Source of the DNA: Mycoplasma crocodyli MP145
Lineage (GTDB): Bacteria; Bacillota_I; Bacilli_A; Mycoplasmatales; Metamycoplasmataceae
DNA: 64,000 bases
NCBI RefSeq assembly: GCF_000025845.1
Contig: NC_014014.1
Coordinates: 62,001-126,000 of the forward strand
Reading direction: 5' to 3'
Below are positions 45,095-57,315 of this stretch, piece by piece. Below the pieces are notes generated by a model. It ran no database searches. It had not been told where the DNA came from and worked only from the letters and a program-made list of their open reading frames with translations. The position numbers and the translations under genes are program-made. Numbering within the stretch: the first letter of the stretch is position 1; every line of letters begins with the position of its first letter.

Positions 45095-46558
45095 TTACTC
45101 CTTAATTTCCTTTAGATTAATATTACTTTGTTGTTCACCATCAATGGTGATTTTTTCTATTGATTTTTCTTTTATAAATGCAACTTTTATTATTGTAGTT
45201 GAGTTGTAAACAACTATACACAAGGCTAATACAACAATTAATATATTTATAATATCTGACACTTTTAATTGATAATGTTTCATCAAGTAGATGTAATTTC
45301 CATTATTAAATAAATCTAAACTAAATGCATTAATAAATGTTGCTATTACAACAAAATATATTAAAGCAATTAGCATATATAGATTCGTTGCAGTATTTTT
45401 AGGATTTTTAATTTCTCAAATTCCTACCAATCCTGTTGTTAAAATTGCTATTAGTATTGAACCTAGAGATATTCAATAATTGTTTTTATTTAGTAGTTCA
45501 AAAACTAATATTACTATTCATGTTATTAAAACAAATAGTAAATTTGTTAATCTTTGGTAGATTGGTGTTTTAATAATTTTTGTAGTATTTATTAAAACTA
45601 ATGCAGCAAATAAAACTAATAAAATAATCGGGAATACCAGAAGTTCAAAGTTAATTACTGTTGGTTTTATTAGTGATAAGTTATTTGATATTCTTGGAAA
45701 ATGCATAAATATTCAAATTACTAATGTTGCCAATATTGTGTATGCAAAACTTGCATAAACTTTATATTTTCTTGAAACGTTTTCTTTTTTGATTAATCTG
45801 TAAATAGTATCTAGATTTGAACCGAGAAGTAAAACGATTACTAATGTTATTAAAACTGTAAATGCAAAAGTACTAATTACAGTTCCTTTTTTAAAGAACG
45901 ATTTTATGTTTATAATTGTTGCGTTTTGATCAATTGCTTCATTTCCAATTAATAAATCAGTTCAAAAGTAAATTAATAAAGCTATTAAGAAATATAAGAT
46001 AAATCTAAATATGTATGTTATTAAAATTATTGATGTTTTTTGATAATCCATTGGATATAACTTATTAGCATTAATAAATCTTTTGATAAAAACATTTATT
46101 ATGTTTAAAAGTAAATATACAAATGCAACTATTGCAACAACAAATAATGGATTTATGAATTTTTGCAATTTATCAAGTGAAAAAAATGTAGCCATAAGTC
46201 CAATAGAAAAGAAAAGATAAATTAAATAAATAGGTAAATATTTTTTTGCATTACTTTTACTTTCTGTTAAGTTAATTGAATTCTTTAATAATGTAGAAAC
46301 TATCACTATATAAAAAATCAATGAAGAAGTTATCGAGACGACATTCGCTTGATACCATTTTTCTGAGTTAGTAAATAACACATAATACAACGGATTTCTT
46401 TCTACTCCAAATCTAAAAAATGATTTATCGAATTTGACAAGTAGCGCCATGTTAAATGCAAATAGAGCAACAATAATTACTAACTTTAAAATATTAATTA
46501 AGTTTCTTTGTCTTTTAAATCATTCTTTAAAAATTTGAAGTTTTAAATTTATTTTCAT
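45095..46558 (-). CDS. F1-like ATPase-associated polytopic membrane protein (MSC_0624-type)
   Basis: 487 residues with about 12 hydrophobic segments and a basic N-terminus (KINLKLQIFKEWFKRQRN). First gene of the operon, behind AGGAGG at 6 nt. It is the main candidate for the membrane-embedded X0 part, yet it lacks the conserved Arg helix of F-type subunit a and there is no c-subunit gene. Whether it conducts ions is unknown. Confidence 0.8.
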
Positions 46559-46685
46559 ATACAACCTCCTATTGTTTAAAATATACGCACGCGTTTTTAT
46601 TTTTTTATTTTACATTAATATTTAAAATAAATTATTCAATTTTCAGAATTTTTATTTTTTAAAAAATAAGTAAAAAAAATGAAAA

Positions 46686-46714
46686 AAATAACTTTTTTGT
46701 AAAAGTTATTTATC
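46686..46714 (-). terminator. nusG terminator
   Basis: AATAACTTTT/AAAAGTTATT stem overlapping the nusG stop, with a U tract on the minus strand. Confidence 0.75.
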
Positions 46715-47302
46715 TGATTTTAGCAATTTATATTCAAGTTCAACAGGTACTTTTTTTCCAAAAGATTCCAATTCAATTATCGCTGTTTGTTTATTATGAT
46801 CAATACTTAGAATAGGACCTTTTTCACCTTGATAAGGTCCGTCTATAACCTCAACTATTTCGTCAGCTTTAAATTCAACTAAGTATTTACCTGTTTTATA
46901 GTCTTCCAGTGCTTTATCTTCTTGAATTAAAGATTTTCTAATTTCTTTTTCTGGAACTGGTGTTGGTTTAGCTCCTTTACCACTTGAACCAATTAATCCT
47001 GTAACAAATTGAGTATTACGGATAACGAATCAAGCCTCATCAGTCATATCCATTTTGATAAAAATATATCCTGGGTACATGTTAGCCCATTTTATTTTGT
47101 ATTCTTCACCTTTTAATTTTTTTTCTGCTTCTTTAGGTGTTAAAACAGGTTTTTTAAAAATTTTAAAAGCCCCATTTTCAGTAGCTGTTGAATCGAATGA
47201 ATGACTAACTTCTTCTGCTATTATACGGTTTTTAAGTGCTTCAACAACTCTATCTTCTTTTCCGGATACTGTTGAAACCATATATCAATTAAACTTATAC
47301 AT
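46706..47302 (-). CDS. nusG: Transcription termination/antitermination protein NusG
   Basis: 198 residues. The NGN domain opens with WYMVSTVSGKEDRV and ends YPGYIFIKMDMTDEAW; the KOW domain is VEVIDGPYQGEKGPI. A ~25-residue Lys-rich insertion lies within the NGN domain (about residues 50-65), as in some mycoplasmas. NusG binds RNA polymerase and ribosomal S10. AGGAG at 7-8 nt. Last gene of rpmG-secE-nusG. Confidence 0.95.
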
Positions 47303-47313
47303 CTTGTAATCTC

Positions 47314-47538
47314 CTATAGACCAATTTTTAATTTGGCTCAAATATATGCAAATAGTGTTGTTATAGCAAAAACAAATCCCACAACAATTAATGTAAAAAT
47401 AATTATCTTGGTTAATGAACTTCAATTAGTTTTATTTGAAGGTCATCTAACTCTTTTGATATCTAAAACAAATTTTCGAAAGTAATACTTCTTTTTTCTT
47501 TCCTTTTTAGGAACTACCAATTCTTTGTTTTTCCTCAT
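47314..47538 (-). CDS. secE: Preprotein translocase subunit SecE
   Basis: 74 residues with one C-terminal membrane helix (IIIFTLIVVGFVFAITTLFAYIW in two parts) preceded by the SecE amphipathic motif KRVRWPS. It clamps SecY in the translocon. Its ATG overlaps the rpmG stop (TAATG), and its stop TAG forms part of the Shine-Dalgarno of nusG. Confidence 0.93.
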
Positions 47539-47687
47539 TATTTCTCTTCCTTGTGCATTGTATGAACCTTACATTGAGTACAATATTTTTTGACCGAAAT
47601 TCTATCCTGGTTACCAGAACTTTTATTGGTTGAGTAGTTTTTTCTTTTGCATTCTTGACATGCAAGCACAATTTTATTCTTTTGCAT
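47538..47687 (-). CDS. rpmG: 50S ribosomal protein L33, copy 2 (zinc type)
   Basis: 49 residues, VLACQECKRKNYSTNK...KYCTQCK, keeping both CxxC pairs. It leads the secE-nusG operon as in many bacteria. The two L33 copies in this window are clearly diverged from each other. Confidence 0.92.
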   Translation of the reverse strand: MQKNKIVLACQECKRKNYSTNKSSGNQDRISVKKYCTQCKVHTMHKEEK

Positions 47688-47741
47688 AATTATCTTATAT
47701 TATACATTTTAATAATATAATGCAATAATTTTTTATTTAAG

Positions 47742-47768
47742 AAAATAGCCATATGTTGGCTAATTTTC
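47742..47768 (-). terminator. metK terminator
   Basis: Stem AAAATAGCC/GGCTAATTTT with a 7-nt loop, about 20 nt after the metK stop. Confidence 0.6.
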
Positions 47769-47785
47769 GTTTCCATAAATTTAAA

Positions 47786-48931
47786 TTATTTTTTTAGTTG
47801 TGAAATTGCGTTAATTAATTCATCAACTTTATCGGTTTTTTCTCAGGTGAAATCTTTTTCTTCTCTTCCAAAATGCCCAAAAGCAGCGGTTGCATAATAA
47901 ATTGGTCTTCTCAATTTCAGACCTTCAATTATACCTTTAGGTGTAAGATCAAAAACATTTTGAACAGCTTGTGAAATTAAATCATTGTCATATTTTGATG
48001 TTCCAAAAGTATCTATATAAATTGAAACTGGTTTTGGTTCACCAATTGCATAAGCTATTTGAATTTCAACTTTTTTAGCTAATTTAGCAGCTACTATGTT
48101 TTTTGCAACTCATCTAGCTGCATATGCTGCACTTCTATCAACTTTGGTAGCATCCTTTCCACTAAAAGCTCCACCACCATGGTGAGCATAACCACCATAT
48201 GAATCAACTATAATTTTTCTACCAGTAAGTCCAGTATCTCCTTCAGGACCACCTATTACAAAATTACCTGTAGTATTTATCAAAATTCTGTTTTCAACTG
48301 TATCAAAGCCATATTGGTAAATTACCGGTTTTATAATTTGTTCTTTTACAAATCGGTTAAAGACATCTTTTTCAAAATTTTCACTGTGTTGAATTGACAT
48401 TAAAATTGTATCAACTTTTGTGTGTTTTGGATCTGTATAGTCAAGCGTAACTTGACTTTTCATATCTGAACCAGCTCATTTAAATGAACCGTTTTTTCTT
48501 AATTTTTCTGCTCTTTCAACTAATTTATGAGCTATCATAATTGCTAAAGGCATAAGTTCTTTAGTTTCATCAGTTGCATAACCAAACATAAGCCCTTGAT
48601 CACCTGCTCCAATTTGACCATCTTTTAAATCAATGCCTTGAGCAATATCAGGACTTTGTTTTCTAATGTCAGTTATAAACTTTGTGTGTGGTGTCAAATA
48701 GCCTAAATCATGTAAAACAAATTTTGCTATAGCAATTACATCTATATCTTCTGCATTAGTTGAAACTTCACCGGCTATAACTATTGTATGACCACTTGCT
48801 AAAGTTTCTATTGCCACTTTTGAATATGGATCAGCCATTAAGTATGTGTCCAAAATAGCATCAGAAATTTGATCACATACCTTATCTGGATGTCCTTTTC
48901 CAACCGATTCGCTTGTAAATAATTTTTTCAT
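47786..48931 (-). CDS. metK: S-adenosylmethionine synthetase
   Basis: 381 residues. Motifs: [17 protein letters not shown] (ATP), [12 protein letters not shown] and the P-loop-like [19 protein letters not shown]. It makes SAM from methionine and ATP, serving the many methyltransferases in this window. AGAGGT lies 6 nt before ATG 48931. A structured leader of ~150 nt precedes it, which suggests regulation by a metabolite. Confidence 0.96.
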
Positions 48932-48947
48932 AATATACCTCTTCTAT

Positions 48948-49086
48948 GTAATAAAAAAGAGAAATAAAAATTTAAACATGTTAAAGTTTTCACTTCCTAG
49001 CATTCCACCTTACTTACTTTTTAAAAGTAAGCAGGTTGGCAATGGTGTTAGTTGCTAGACTACCATCCTCTTTATGTTTTATTACT
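48948..49086 (-). promoter_or_regulatory. Structured metK leader, candidate SAM-type riboswitch
   Basis: RNA should start near 49086. GUAAUAAA (49085-49078) and AAAGAG (49073-49068) pair with CUCUUU (48961-48956) and UUUAUUAC (48955-48948) as a closing P1. Inside, AUGGU (49066-49062) pairs with ACCAU (49046-49042), while CUAGCA (49058-49053) pairs with UGCUAG (49002-48997), giving a pseudoknot. A long hairpin lies between (CCAACCU...AGGUGG and CUUACUUU/AAAGUAAG). It does not match SAM-I, SAM-II or T-box consensus that I can recall; 'GGAUGG...CCA' only faintly recalls SAM-III. Confidence 0.6.
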
Positions 49087-49092
49087 TTAAAA

Positions 49093-49098
49093 ATTATA
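49093..49098 (-). promoter_or_regulatory. -10 box of metK
   Basis: TATAAT on the minus strand, 6-7 nt before the predicted leader start. Unlike the leaderless genes it lies ~160 nt from the start codon. Confidence 0.65.
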
Positions 49099-49099
49099 T

Positions 49100-49566
49100 T
49101 ACGAAAGAATTTTTTAGGAAGAAAATAGAGAAAAAGGTGATTAAAATTATTGATTATAAATGTATTTCAAAAATAAAAAAAGTTATGAAATGTAAATCAC
49201 TCATAGTTCATATAATATAGATAGTGACTTTTTAATTTAAGTGTTGAGTAAATTAGTAAACTTGAAGACTATGTAATTAAAAGTTGTGTTCTTTTATCTA
49301 ATAGAACTCCATTGTAGGTTAATAATTCGTTTTATATTGATGTTTTCAGTGAAATTTATCAAAATATAACGATTAAAACACGTCTTGGTTAATTATTATA
49401 AAAACGACAAAACAATATTTTAATTCTAAAAAACTTTAGTAATAGTTTATTGAAAAATTCAGAGTAATTGTATAAGGTGACATTGTTTTTTGGTGGAACA
49501 ACTAGTCATGATTTTATGAACAAAATTAAAATATAGAAAATCATTAGATTTATATATGACTACATA
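49100..49566. other. Gene-free region, possibly decayed coding sequence
   Basis: No open frame over 40 codons. On the plus strand short protein-like stretches appear (VNNSFYIDVFSEIYQNITIK; VTLFFGGTTSHDFMNKIK) broken by stops, as in an eroded gene. No family recognised. Confidence 0.25.
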
Positions 49567-49592
49567 AAAAACGACCTAAGTAAGGTCGTTAT
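49567..49592 (-). terminator. pepA terminator
   Basis: AACGACCT/AGGTCGTT stem, T tract on the minus strand, directly after the pepA stop. Confidence 0.85.
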
Positions 49593-49599
49593 TATTTTA

Positions 49600-50973
<1,374 letters not shown>

Positions 50974-51042
50974 AGTTTCCTTTCAATGTATATATTATAA
51001 ATAATTAATTTTAATATGCATTATGATTTATAAATTACTTTT

Positions 51043-51083
51043 AAAAAACAAAGGAATTATTTTTGAACACCTTTGTTTTTTAA
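51043..51083 (-). terminator. Terminator of ybeY-cdd-era
   Basis: AAAAACAAAGG/CCTTTGTTTTT stem with a long A/T loop, just after the era stop. Confidence 0.7.
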
Positions 51084-51085
51084 AA

Positions 51086-51958
51086 TTAATATCCGAATTT
51101 TTTAATTATTTTTTCATCATCAACTCATTTTTTAGCCACTTTAACATTTAAGTTAAGAATAACTCTACAACCAAACTGATGTGATATTTTTAAACGTGAT
51201 GACGTTCCTATCTCTTTAATTTTCTTGCCACCCACTCCAACAACCATACCTTTTTGTGAATCTTTTTTAACAAAAATAGTTGCTTTTATTTCCATGAATT
51301 CATCTTGTTCTATGAATTCATCAATTTCAACAGCTATAGAATGTGGTAGTTCATCATATAATGAATTAATAGCACTTTCTCTTATAATTTCTTTTGCTAA
51401 AAAACGCATTGGCTTATCCGTTAAATAGTCTTGATCATAATAAGCGTTATCTTCATATGTAAATTCTTTTAGTGTACTTATAAGAAAATCTATTGATTTA
51501 GAATTTTGGGTTGATGTTGAAAGAATTTTATTAAATCCGTATTCTTTTAAGCTTTCTAATTTTTGCTCGATTAGTTCAGGCTTACCTTTGATTTTATCAA
51601 CTTTTGTTATAACTGCTACTTTGTTTTTAATGTGTTTTAAATTATCTAATATAAGAATGTCGCCCTTACCAATTGTTTCATCAGCAGGTGTTAAAAAGAG
51701 CGCTAGATCATTGTTTTTAACTGTGTCATAGGCATTTTTGTTTAATGCTTCACCTAATTTATTGATTGGTTTATGTATTCCTGGTGTGTCTGTGAATATG
51801 ATTTGATATCCTTCTTCGTTATACACACCTGTAATTTGATCTCTGGTAGTTTGAGGCGTTGGAGTTACTATTGAAAGATTATAAGAAAGTATCGAATTTA
51901 ATAAAGAACTCTTACCAACATTTGGCCTTCCTAATATCGTGCAGAAACATACTTTCAT
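51086..51958 (-). CDS. era: GTPase Era
   Basis: 290 residues. G1 GRPNVGKSSLL, G2 TTRDQ, G3 DTPGIHKP, G4 TKVDK and a C-terminal KH domain with GVGGKKIKEIG. The last 13 codons follow a TGA Trp codon at 51125. Era assists 16S maturation and 30S assembly. ATG overlaps the cdd stop (TAATG). It shares the operon with YbeY, a partner in 16S processing. Confidence 0.95.
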
Positions 51959-52350
51959 TAGAATATATCATCATTTCTAATTGGGAATGGAACCAACTCT
52001 TTAATTGTCACTTTTCTAAAATCTATTGCATTGTTTTTGTACATAAATACTTTTGCATCGTCTTTCATAAATTCAGTCATAACTTGTCTGCAACCAGCAC
52101 AAGGACTGATATAATCATCAAGTTGAGAGATGATATGAATCTCCTTAAAATCACCCACTTTTCCACCATAAGCAACCGAACCAAATAAAGCGCTTCTTTC
52201 AGCACAAAGTCCTGATGGATAGGCTGCATTTTCAACATTAACTCCATAATATTCTTTTCCATCATTGTCAATTGCGATTGCGGCAACCTTGAATTTTGAA
52301 TATGGTGAGTATGACTTAGCAAGTAATTCTCTTAATTTTTTATTTTCCAT
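51958..52350 (-). CDS. cdd: Cytidine deaminase
   Basis: 130 residues. Zinc site motifs CAERSAL and SPCAGCRQ, with the Glu of CAE as proton shuttle. Nucleoside salvage, deaminating cytidine and deoxycytidine. It starts 2 nt after ybeY and overlaps era by 1 nt; ybeY-cdd-era order is common in Firmicutes. Confidence 0.95.
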   Translation of the reverse strand: MENKKLRELLAKSYSPYSKFKVAAIAIDNDGKEYYGVNVENAAYPSGLCAERSALFGSVAYGGKVGDFKEIHIISQLDDYISPCAGCRQVMTEFMKDDAKVFMYKNNAIDFRKVTIKELVPFPIRNDDIF

Positions 52351-52352
52351 TA

Positions 52353-52829
52353 TTATTCCTCTTCTCTTGTAATGTTTAAAGGTGAAAATATAGTATCAAC
52401 CAATTTATTCATTTCTATTCTTTCATCTTCTAGTTCATGGTCATAACCCATCAGGTGAATTAGTCCATGAGCAAATAAATAACAATATTCTCTCTTTAAA
52501 GAGTGATTAAACTCTTGCGATTGTTCTTCAACTTTTTGCGAAGATATTACTAATTCACCCAAATGAATGAAAGGTATTTTTGAATTAAAATCTATTTTTC
52601 CAAAGTCAAATGATAATATATCGGTGACATAATCTTTGTTTCTGTACGATTTGTTCAATTCCTTAATTTTTTTGTTATCAACAAAAGTTACATCAACCTG
52701 AATATCCTTCTTAATATTAAAATGTTTAACAAGATTTTTTAAAATTTCTTGATATTCCTTTTTGAATTTAAAACCGTATTTCCTATGATTTGCATAATTG
52801 ATTTCTATATTTTTATCCAAATTATTCAT
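52353..52829 (-). CDS. ybeY: Endoribonuclease YbeY (16S rRNA maturation)
   Basis: 158 residues. The zinc motif is HGLIHLMGYDHE (HxxxHxxGYDH), with the upstream VTDILSFDF strand typical of the family. ATG 52829 is 6 nt after TATAAT (52836-52841), so the operon mRNA is leaderless. Confidence 0.94.
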   Translation of the reverse strand: MNNLDKNIEINYANHRKYGFKFKKEYQEILKNLVKHFNIKKDIQVDVTFVDNKKIKELNKSYRNKDYVTDILSFDFGKIDFNSKIPFIHLGELVISSQKVEEQSQEFNHSLKREYCYLFAHGLIHLMGYDHELEDERIEMNKLVDTIFSPLNITREEE

Positions 52830-52835
52830 AAAAAA

Positions 52836-52841
52836 ATTATA
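52836..52841 (-). promoter_or_regulatory. -10 box of leaderless ybeY-cdd-era
   Basis: Extended -10 TGC-TATAAT followed by six T bases and the ATG. Confidence 0.65.
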
Positions 52842-52910
52842 GCATATTATTTATTTCATTTAGGTCCAAGAATATTGCTAAATTAACTTTTTTGTTCTCA
52901 AATTAAAACA

Positions 52911-53264
52911 CTACTTATTTGTTAATATACAAAATATATTAATTGATTTGATAAACATAGAACAACTAAGACCATTTGTAAAATTAAGCTTTTCATTAAT
53001 AGGTTCTAATATATTAATATTAGTTTTTTGATTTTTAGTTTCAAGTATTAAACATGAATATTTGTATATTTTATTTTCGAACTTAATAATTATTTCACTT
53101 TTTTTATTTATAGAATTTAGTGATTCATTAACAAATAATTTTCCATGATCTTCATATATGTAGCATGATTTATATGAAGGTATTTTTATTGACATAATCA
53201 AAACTAGTGATACAAAAAGTAATATTAACAATATAAATAGCAAAATAATTTCTTTATATTTCAT
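52911..53264 (-). CDS. Single-pass membrane protein, partner of the C39 exporter
   Basis: 117 residues. ATG 53264 lies inside the exporter's last codons (11-nt overlap), so it is translationally coupled; an upstream in-frame start would add 14 residues but lacks support. One N-terminal membrane helix (IILLFILLILLFVSLVLIM) is followed by ~85 mostly beta-strand residues with Cys in pairs (CYIYED, YSCLIL). The layout recalls a very short accessory/membrane-fusion protein, but no family is recognised. Confidence 0.65.
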   Translation of the reverse strand: MKYKEIILLFILLILLFVSLVLIMSIKIPSYKSCYIYEDHGKLFVNESLNSINKKSEIIIKFENKIYKYSCLILETKNQKTNINILEPINEKLNFTNGLSCSMFIKSINIFCILTNK

Positions 53265-55269
53265 TAATTTTTTCAATATAAATCCTCTCTGAGTTATTGA
53301 AGACATAATTATTAGAATGAGATATTTCTATAAATAATGAACCGCTTAAATGATCACTCAGACATTCTTTCATAAATTTAGAAATATTGAAATTAATGTT
53401 TTCAAAAGCTTCGTCAAGAATAATTATTTTTGGTTCTTCAATCATTGCTTTTAAAAATAAAATTATTCTTTTTTGACCAGTAGATAGGTTACTAGCATTA
53501 TTTATTAAATTAGAATTTACTTTAATATTAGCTTCGTTTAAAAGTAGATCGAGATCATACTTTTTGAAAATTAAATCTTTGTATGCCTTTTTATTTGGAC
53601 TAGATTCTGTAAGAAATTCTTCAATAGAAATATTTGGAAAATATTGGTCAGGATTTATTATGAAAATGTGACTTTCATAATAATTAAGATCATATTTTTT
53701 ATTTTTAATGACTATATTTACCAGGCCTTCATAAAAGTCATAAACACCTACCAATATTTTTGCTAAGCTTGATTTTCCAGAACCGTTGCTTCCAATAATA
53801 TGAGTGTTTTTATCAATAATTAAATTTTTTATATCAAGTGTTTTTTTATCTTTTCAATTTAATTTTAGGTTATTAATTTCAATAGAAATAGGATCTTGTT
53901 TATCAATATTTAATGATGTTTTTTCATTAGAAATTTTGAAATTAAAGGTATTTAAAATCTCTAAATTTTGCTTGTTTTGATTTCATATATTTATCTTATC
54001 ATTCACCGATTTTAAAGGGTCAGTAATAAGTGAAATTCCACTCAAATAAAATATAAATTGGTATATTGGGATTGACTTGTTTCAATATAAAATTATAGCT
54101 ATTGTATAAATAACAAATGGAAAAAGTGTATGAAAAAATCCATGAAAAGAATTTCAAAAATTTAGTTTATGACTTAAGTTACTTGATATAAGATTGTATT
54201 GACTAAGAATTTTTTTATTTTTATTAAGTAACAAATAATTTGTATTCTTAGAATTAATAGTCCTGTTTAAATTAAAAAAATCCAGTAAACCAATCATGTT
54301 TAATGAATATAACTCTTTTAGTGAATTACTTCATTTTCTTATATTTAAACTTATATATGTTGATGATAAAACGGATATGAATCCATATGACATTATTGAA
54401 ATAAGAACATAATTATTAGATTGATATAAATAATATACCGACACTAAAATTGAAACCAGATCAATAATGATATTGCTTAAAAAACTTACTTTAAATTCTT
54501 CAATAGGCTTAAGTGTTTCAAACCTCAAAAGTATTTCGCTATCATTGTATTTATATATTGTTTTGTACTTATTTTTTTGAATATTTTCAAGCAACTCAGC
54601 TTGTTTTTTTTCTACAGTTTTTAGTATTCTTTTATTAATTAACTTGTATGAAATGGAATAAAAAATCTGAGTAATAATAGTAAATCAAGCAAATAAAATT
54701 AACGTAATTAATAGTGGATTAATAGCATAGGAAAAATATAAATTAGTCATAAAAATTTTTGATATTAATGGTGATGTAATTTTTGCTAATAATCCAATGA
54801 AGCAAATCAAGAAAAAATAAAGATTAAAATGTATGTTATATTGATTTTTAACAATCTCTTTTTTGTAATTATAGTTTCTTTTAATTTCTATTATCAAACC
54901 ACCATAAATATTACTTAAATCACTATGGTTAAGTCATTTATATCCATTTATAGGATCATAAATATAGTATAAATTAAAGACTTTTTTTATTAGAATAATT
55001 AAATGGCTAAAACCATTATTATTAACTAAAATAGCAATTGGATATTCACTTTTATCAATGGTTGTTAGTTCATTAAAATCACATTTATAAGTGCTTAAAA
55101 ATAATCCAAAATCACTACACAATTCTTTAACGCTGTTAAGTTTGATTCCTTCGCTGCTATAAGTACTATTTGCCTTTAGTTTTGAAATGGGTAAATTTGA
55201 ATCATAAAATTTATCATAAAAATATTTTATGACATATAATGAGCAATCTTTAGAATCGAACTGTTTCAT
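53254..55269 (-). CDS. Peptidase-containing ABC exporter (C39 domain, PCAT type)
   Basis: 671 residues through many TGA codons. The N-terminal C39 peptidase (1-125) keeps Gln3, Cys9 (DSKDCS), His89 (GFSHLI) and Asp105 (YDPING), the catalytic set of PCATs. Then five to six membrane helices, and an NBD with GSNGSGKSS, LSTGQ, IIILDEA and H-loop ISHS. PCATs cleave double-Gly leaders and export bacteriocins or signal peptides; this resembles the Mbov_0121-type exporters of mycoplasmas. No double-Gly precursor gene is seen nearby. Confidence 0.82.
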
Positions 55270-55367
55270 GACATCTTATTAACATATATATTCAAAAGAA
55301 CTAAAAAAGGAAAATAATTTTTATCTTATATAATATTGTAAAATATATAAACATTAAGGAGTTATAA

Positions 55368-55805
55368 ATGAAAAAGAAAATTGCTTTAGCTAGCGATCAT
55401 GCTGGTTTTGAATTAAAAGAAAATATTAAAAATTATTTAGCTAAGAAAGGTTATGAAACTGTTGACTTAGGTCCTGATACAGATAAAGTTTCTATTTCTT
55501 ATGCTTCGCAAGGAAACAAATTAGCTGACTATGTAGTGGATAATGATGTTGATTTTGGTGTAGCTGTTTGTGGAACAGGTTTAGGAATTTCTTATGCTTT
55601 AAATAGACACAAACACATAAGAGCTGCAAGAGTTGCAAGTGTGGAAGATGCTCATTTAGCAAAATTACATAATGATGCAAATGTTCTTTGTTTTGGTGGA
55701 AGACAAATTGAAAAAGAAAAAGCTTTTGAAATGATTGATGATTACATTAATACAAAATATGAAGGTGGAAGACACCAAACAAGAATTGATGAATTAGATC
55801 AATAA
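55368..55805 (+). CDS. rpiB: Ribose-5-phosphate isomerase B
   Basis: 145 residues. SDHAGFELK at the N-terminus, GVAVCGTGLGISYALNR with the catalytic Cys, and a conserved LCFGGRQI. Interconverts ribose-5-P and ribulose-5-P in the pentose phosphate pathway. AAGGAG lies 6 nt before the ATG. Confidence 0.95.
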   Translation: MKKKIALASDHAGFELKENIKNYLAKKGYETVDLGPDTDKVSISYASQGNKLADYVVDNDVDFGVAVCGTGLGISYALNRHKHIRAARVASVEDAHLAKLHNDANVLCFGGRQIEKEKAFEMIDDYINTKYEGGRHQTRIDELDQ

Positions 55806-55924
55806 TAAAGTGCATCATTTTTGAATGCCATCTTGTATTTATGAATAAAACAGCTAAAATGTTTTATTTTTTTTATATGGATTATAATATTAAAGTATGT
55901 TTTTTACATACAAGTGAGGAAAAT

Positions 55925-57268
55925 ATGAAATTAAATAAAAAATTATTTCTATTAGGAGCTATGATACCTGCTGTTAGTGCACTTTCAGTAGTTGCTGTGT
56001 CATGTAATAACGGAACAGATAAAAAAGATGCTACTCCAGCAGAAGTAATTGAAATGGTTAAAAAATTAACCAATGAAGATAAAAATAAATTAATTCACGC
56101 CCTTGATGTTAAAGGAATTTTAACTCAAGATGAAGCAGCAAACTTGATTAACACACTAAATAAAGATGCTGCACAAATTGGTTCAATAGTTTGGTACATT
56201 AAATCAGCTGAATCAAGAATTGGTAGAGAACAAGATTATGCACTAGCAAAAATTAAATTTGATAATTTAATTAAGGATGCTACAAGTAAATGAGATTTAG
56301 GTAAAGTTGAAAAAACAACTGGTTTAGTTAAAAATCCTGATACTGATAAATTCATCCCTGTTGTATATATGGATATTGATGAAACGGTTTTAAGTAATGA
56401 CTTTACAGAATCAAGAGCCATGACTGTTGGTGGATATAAACCAGCCGATAAAGAAAACTATGACCTTAAAGGTGTAAGAAAAGCAACTCCAGGTGCTATT
56501 GCATTTATTAACCATGTTTTTGATAAAGGTGGAGTTGTAATGTATAACTCTGATATGAATCAACCAGAAACAGTTAGAAAAGCCGTTAAAGAAAACTTAA
56601 TTAAAGCCGGTGTTAAAAAAGAATATGTTCAAGATTGACAATTCTGAATGAGAGGATCTGTACCTTATAAAGCTGCCGACCCTGAAAAAGAAAAGAAAAT
56701 TGAAGAATGATCAAAAATGACTCCAGAACAAGCCGCTAAAGTTACAAAAGAAGAAATTTCAGCATTAACAAATGATTTAAAATTTGGTAAAGAATTTAGA
56801 AAAATGCCATGAATAGGATGACCATCATCTGATATGGCTTACAACATTGGTAAATTAGTATTCAAAAACCAAAGAATGAATGCTACAAGTGAAAACACAG
56901 AAGGTTGAGACTTAGGAACAACAGGAGCTGATAAGGTTAAATTCCGTGTTGCTATGAAAATTGGAGACAACTTCAACGACTTCTTTGATGAAGCTTCAAA
57001 GAAACAATCGAACGATGATCGTGTAGCACTTTATGAATCAAAAGACGCTGCAATGAAAGATCTATTCTTAAATCCAGAGGGATCAAAAGGTAGAAAATAT
57101 GATGCCGAAACTAAAAAATGAAGTGATCTAGAATGAAAACAATCATACCAACTAATCACAGGAAACAGTGAATACGGTGGATGATTAGATCCATATGGAT
57201 ATAAAAACACATACCTTGAATTATGAAAAGCAATTAAAGAAATTATTAAAGACCCAAAAGATCTATAA
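55925..57268 (+). CDS. Acid phosphatase/5'-nucleotidase lipoprotein, e(P4) family
   Basis: 447 residues with many TGA codons. Signal peptide and lipobox VAVSC (Cys27). HAD class C motifs: MDIDETVLSN (Asp150, Asp152), YNSDM and KIGDNFNDFFD. e(P4) enzymes release phosphate from NMN and nucleotides at the cell surface, feeding salvage. ATG 55925 is preferred over upstream ATGs because GAGGAAAAT precedes it and the signal peptide starts there. Confidence 0.92.
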
Positions 57269-57282
57269 TAATTTAATAATTA

Positions 57283-57315
57283 AAATAGAACAAGTTGAAC
57301 TTGTTCTATTTTTTT
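57283..57315. terminator. Bidirectional terminator after the e(P4) gene
   Basis: AAATAGAACAAGTT-G-AACTTGTTCTATTT, a 14-bp near-perfect palindrome with T tract, shared with the converging cassette. Confidence 0.85.

Noticed and set aside
48948-49086. metK leader as a T-box or SAM-I riboswitch
   Set aside because: AAGGTGGAATG is only partly like the T-box AGGGTGGNACC and there is no stem I; the SAM-I core sequences are absent. Left as an unassigned class.
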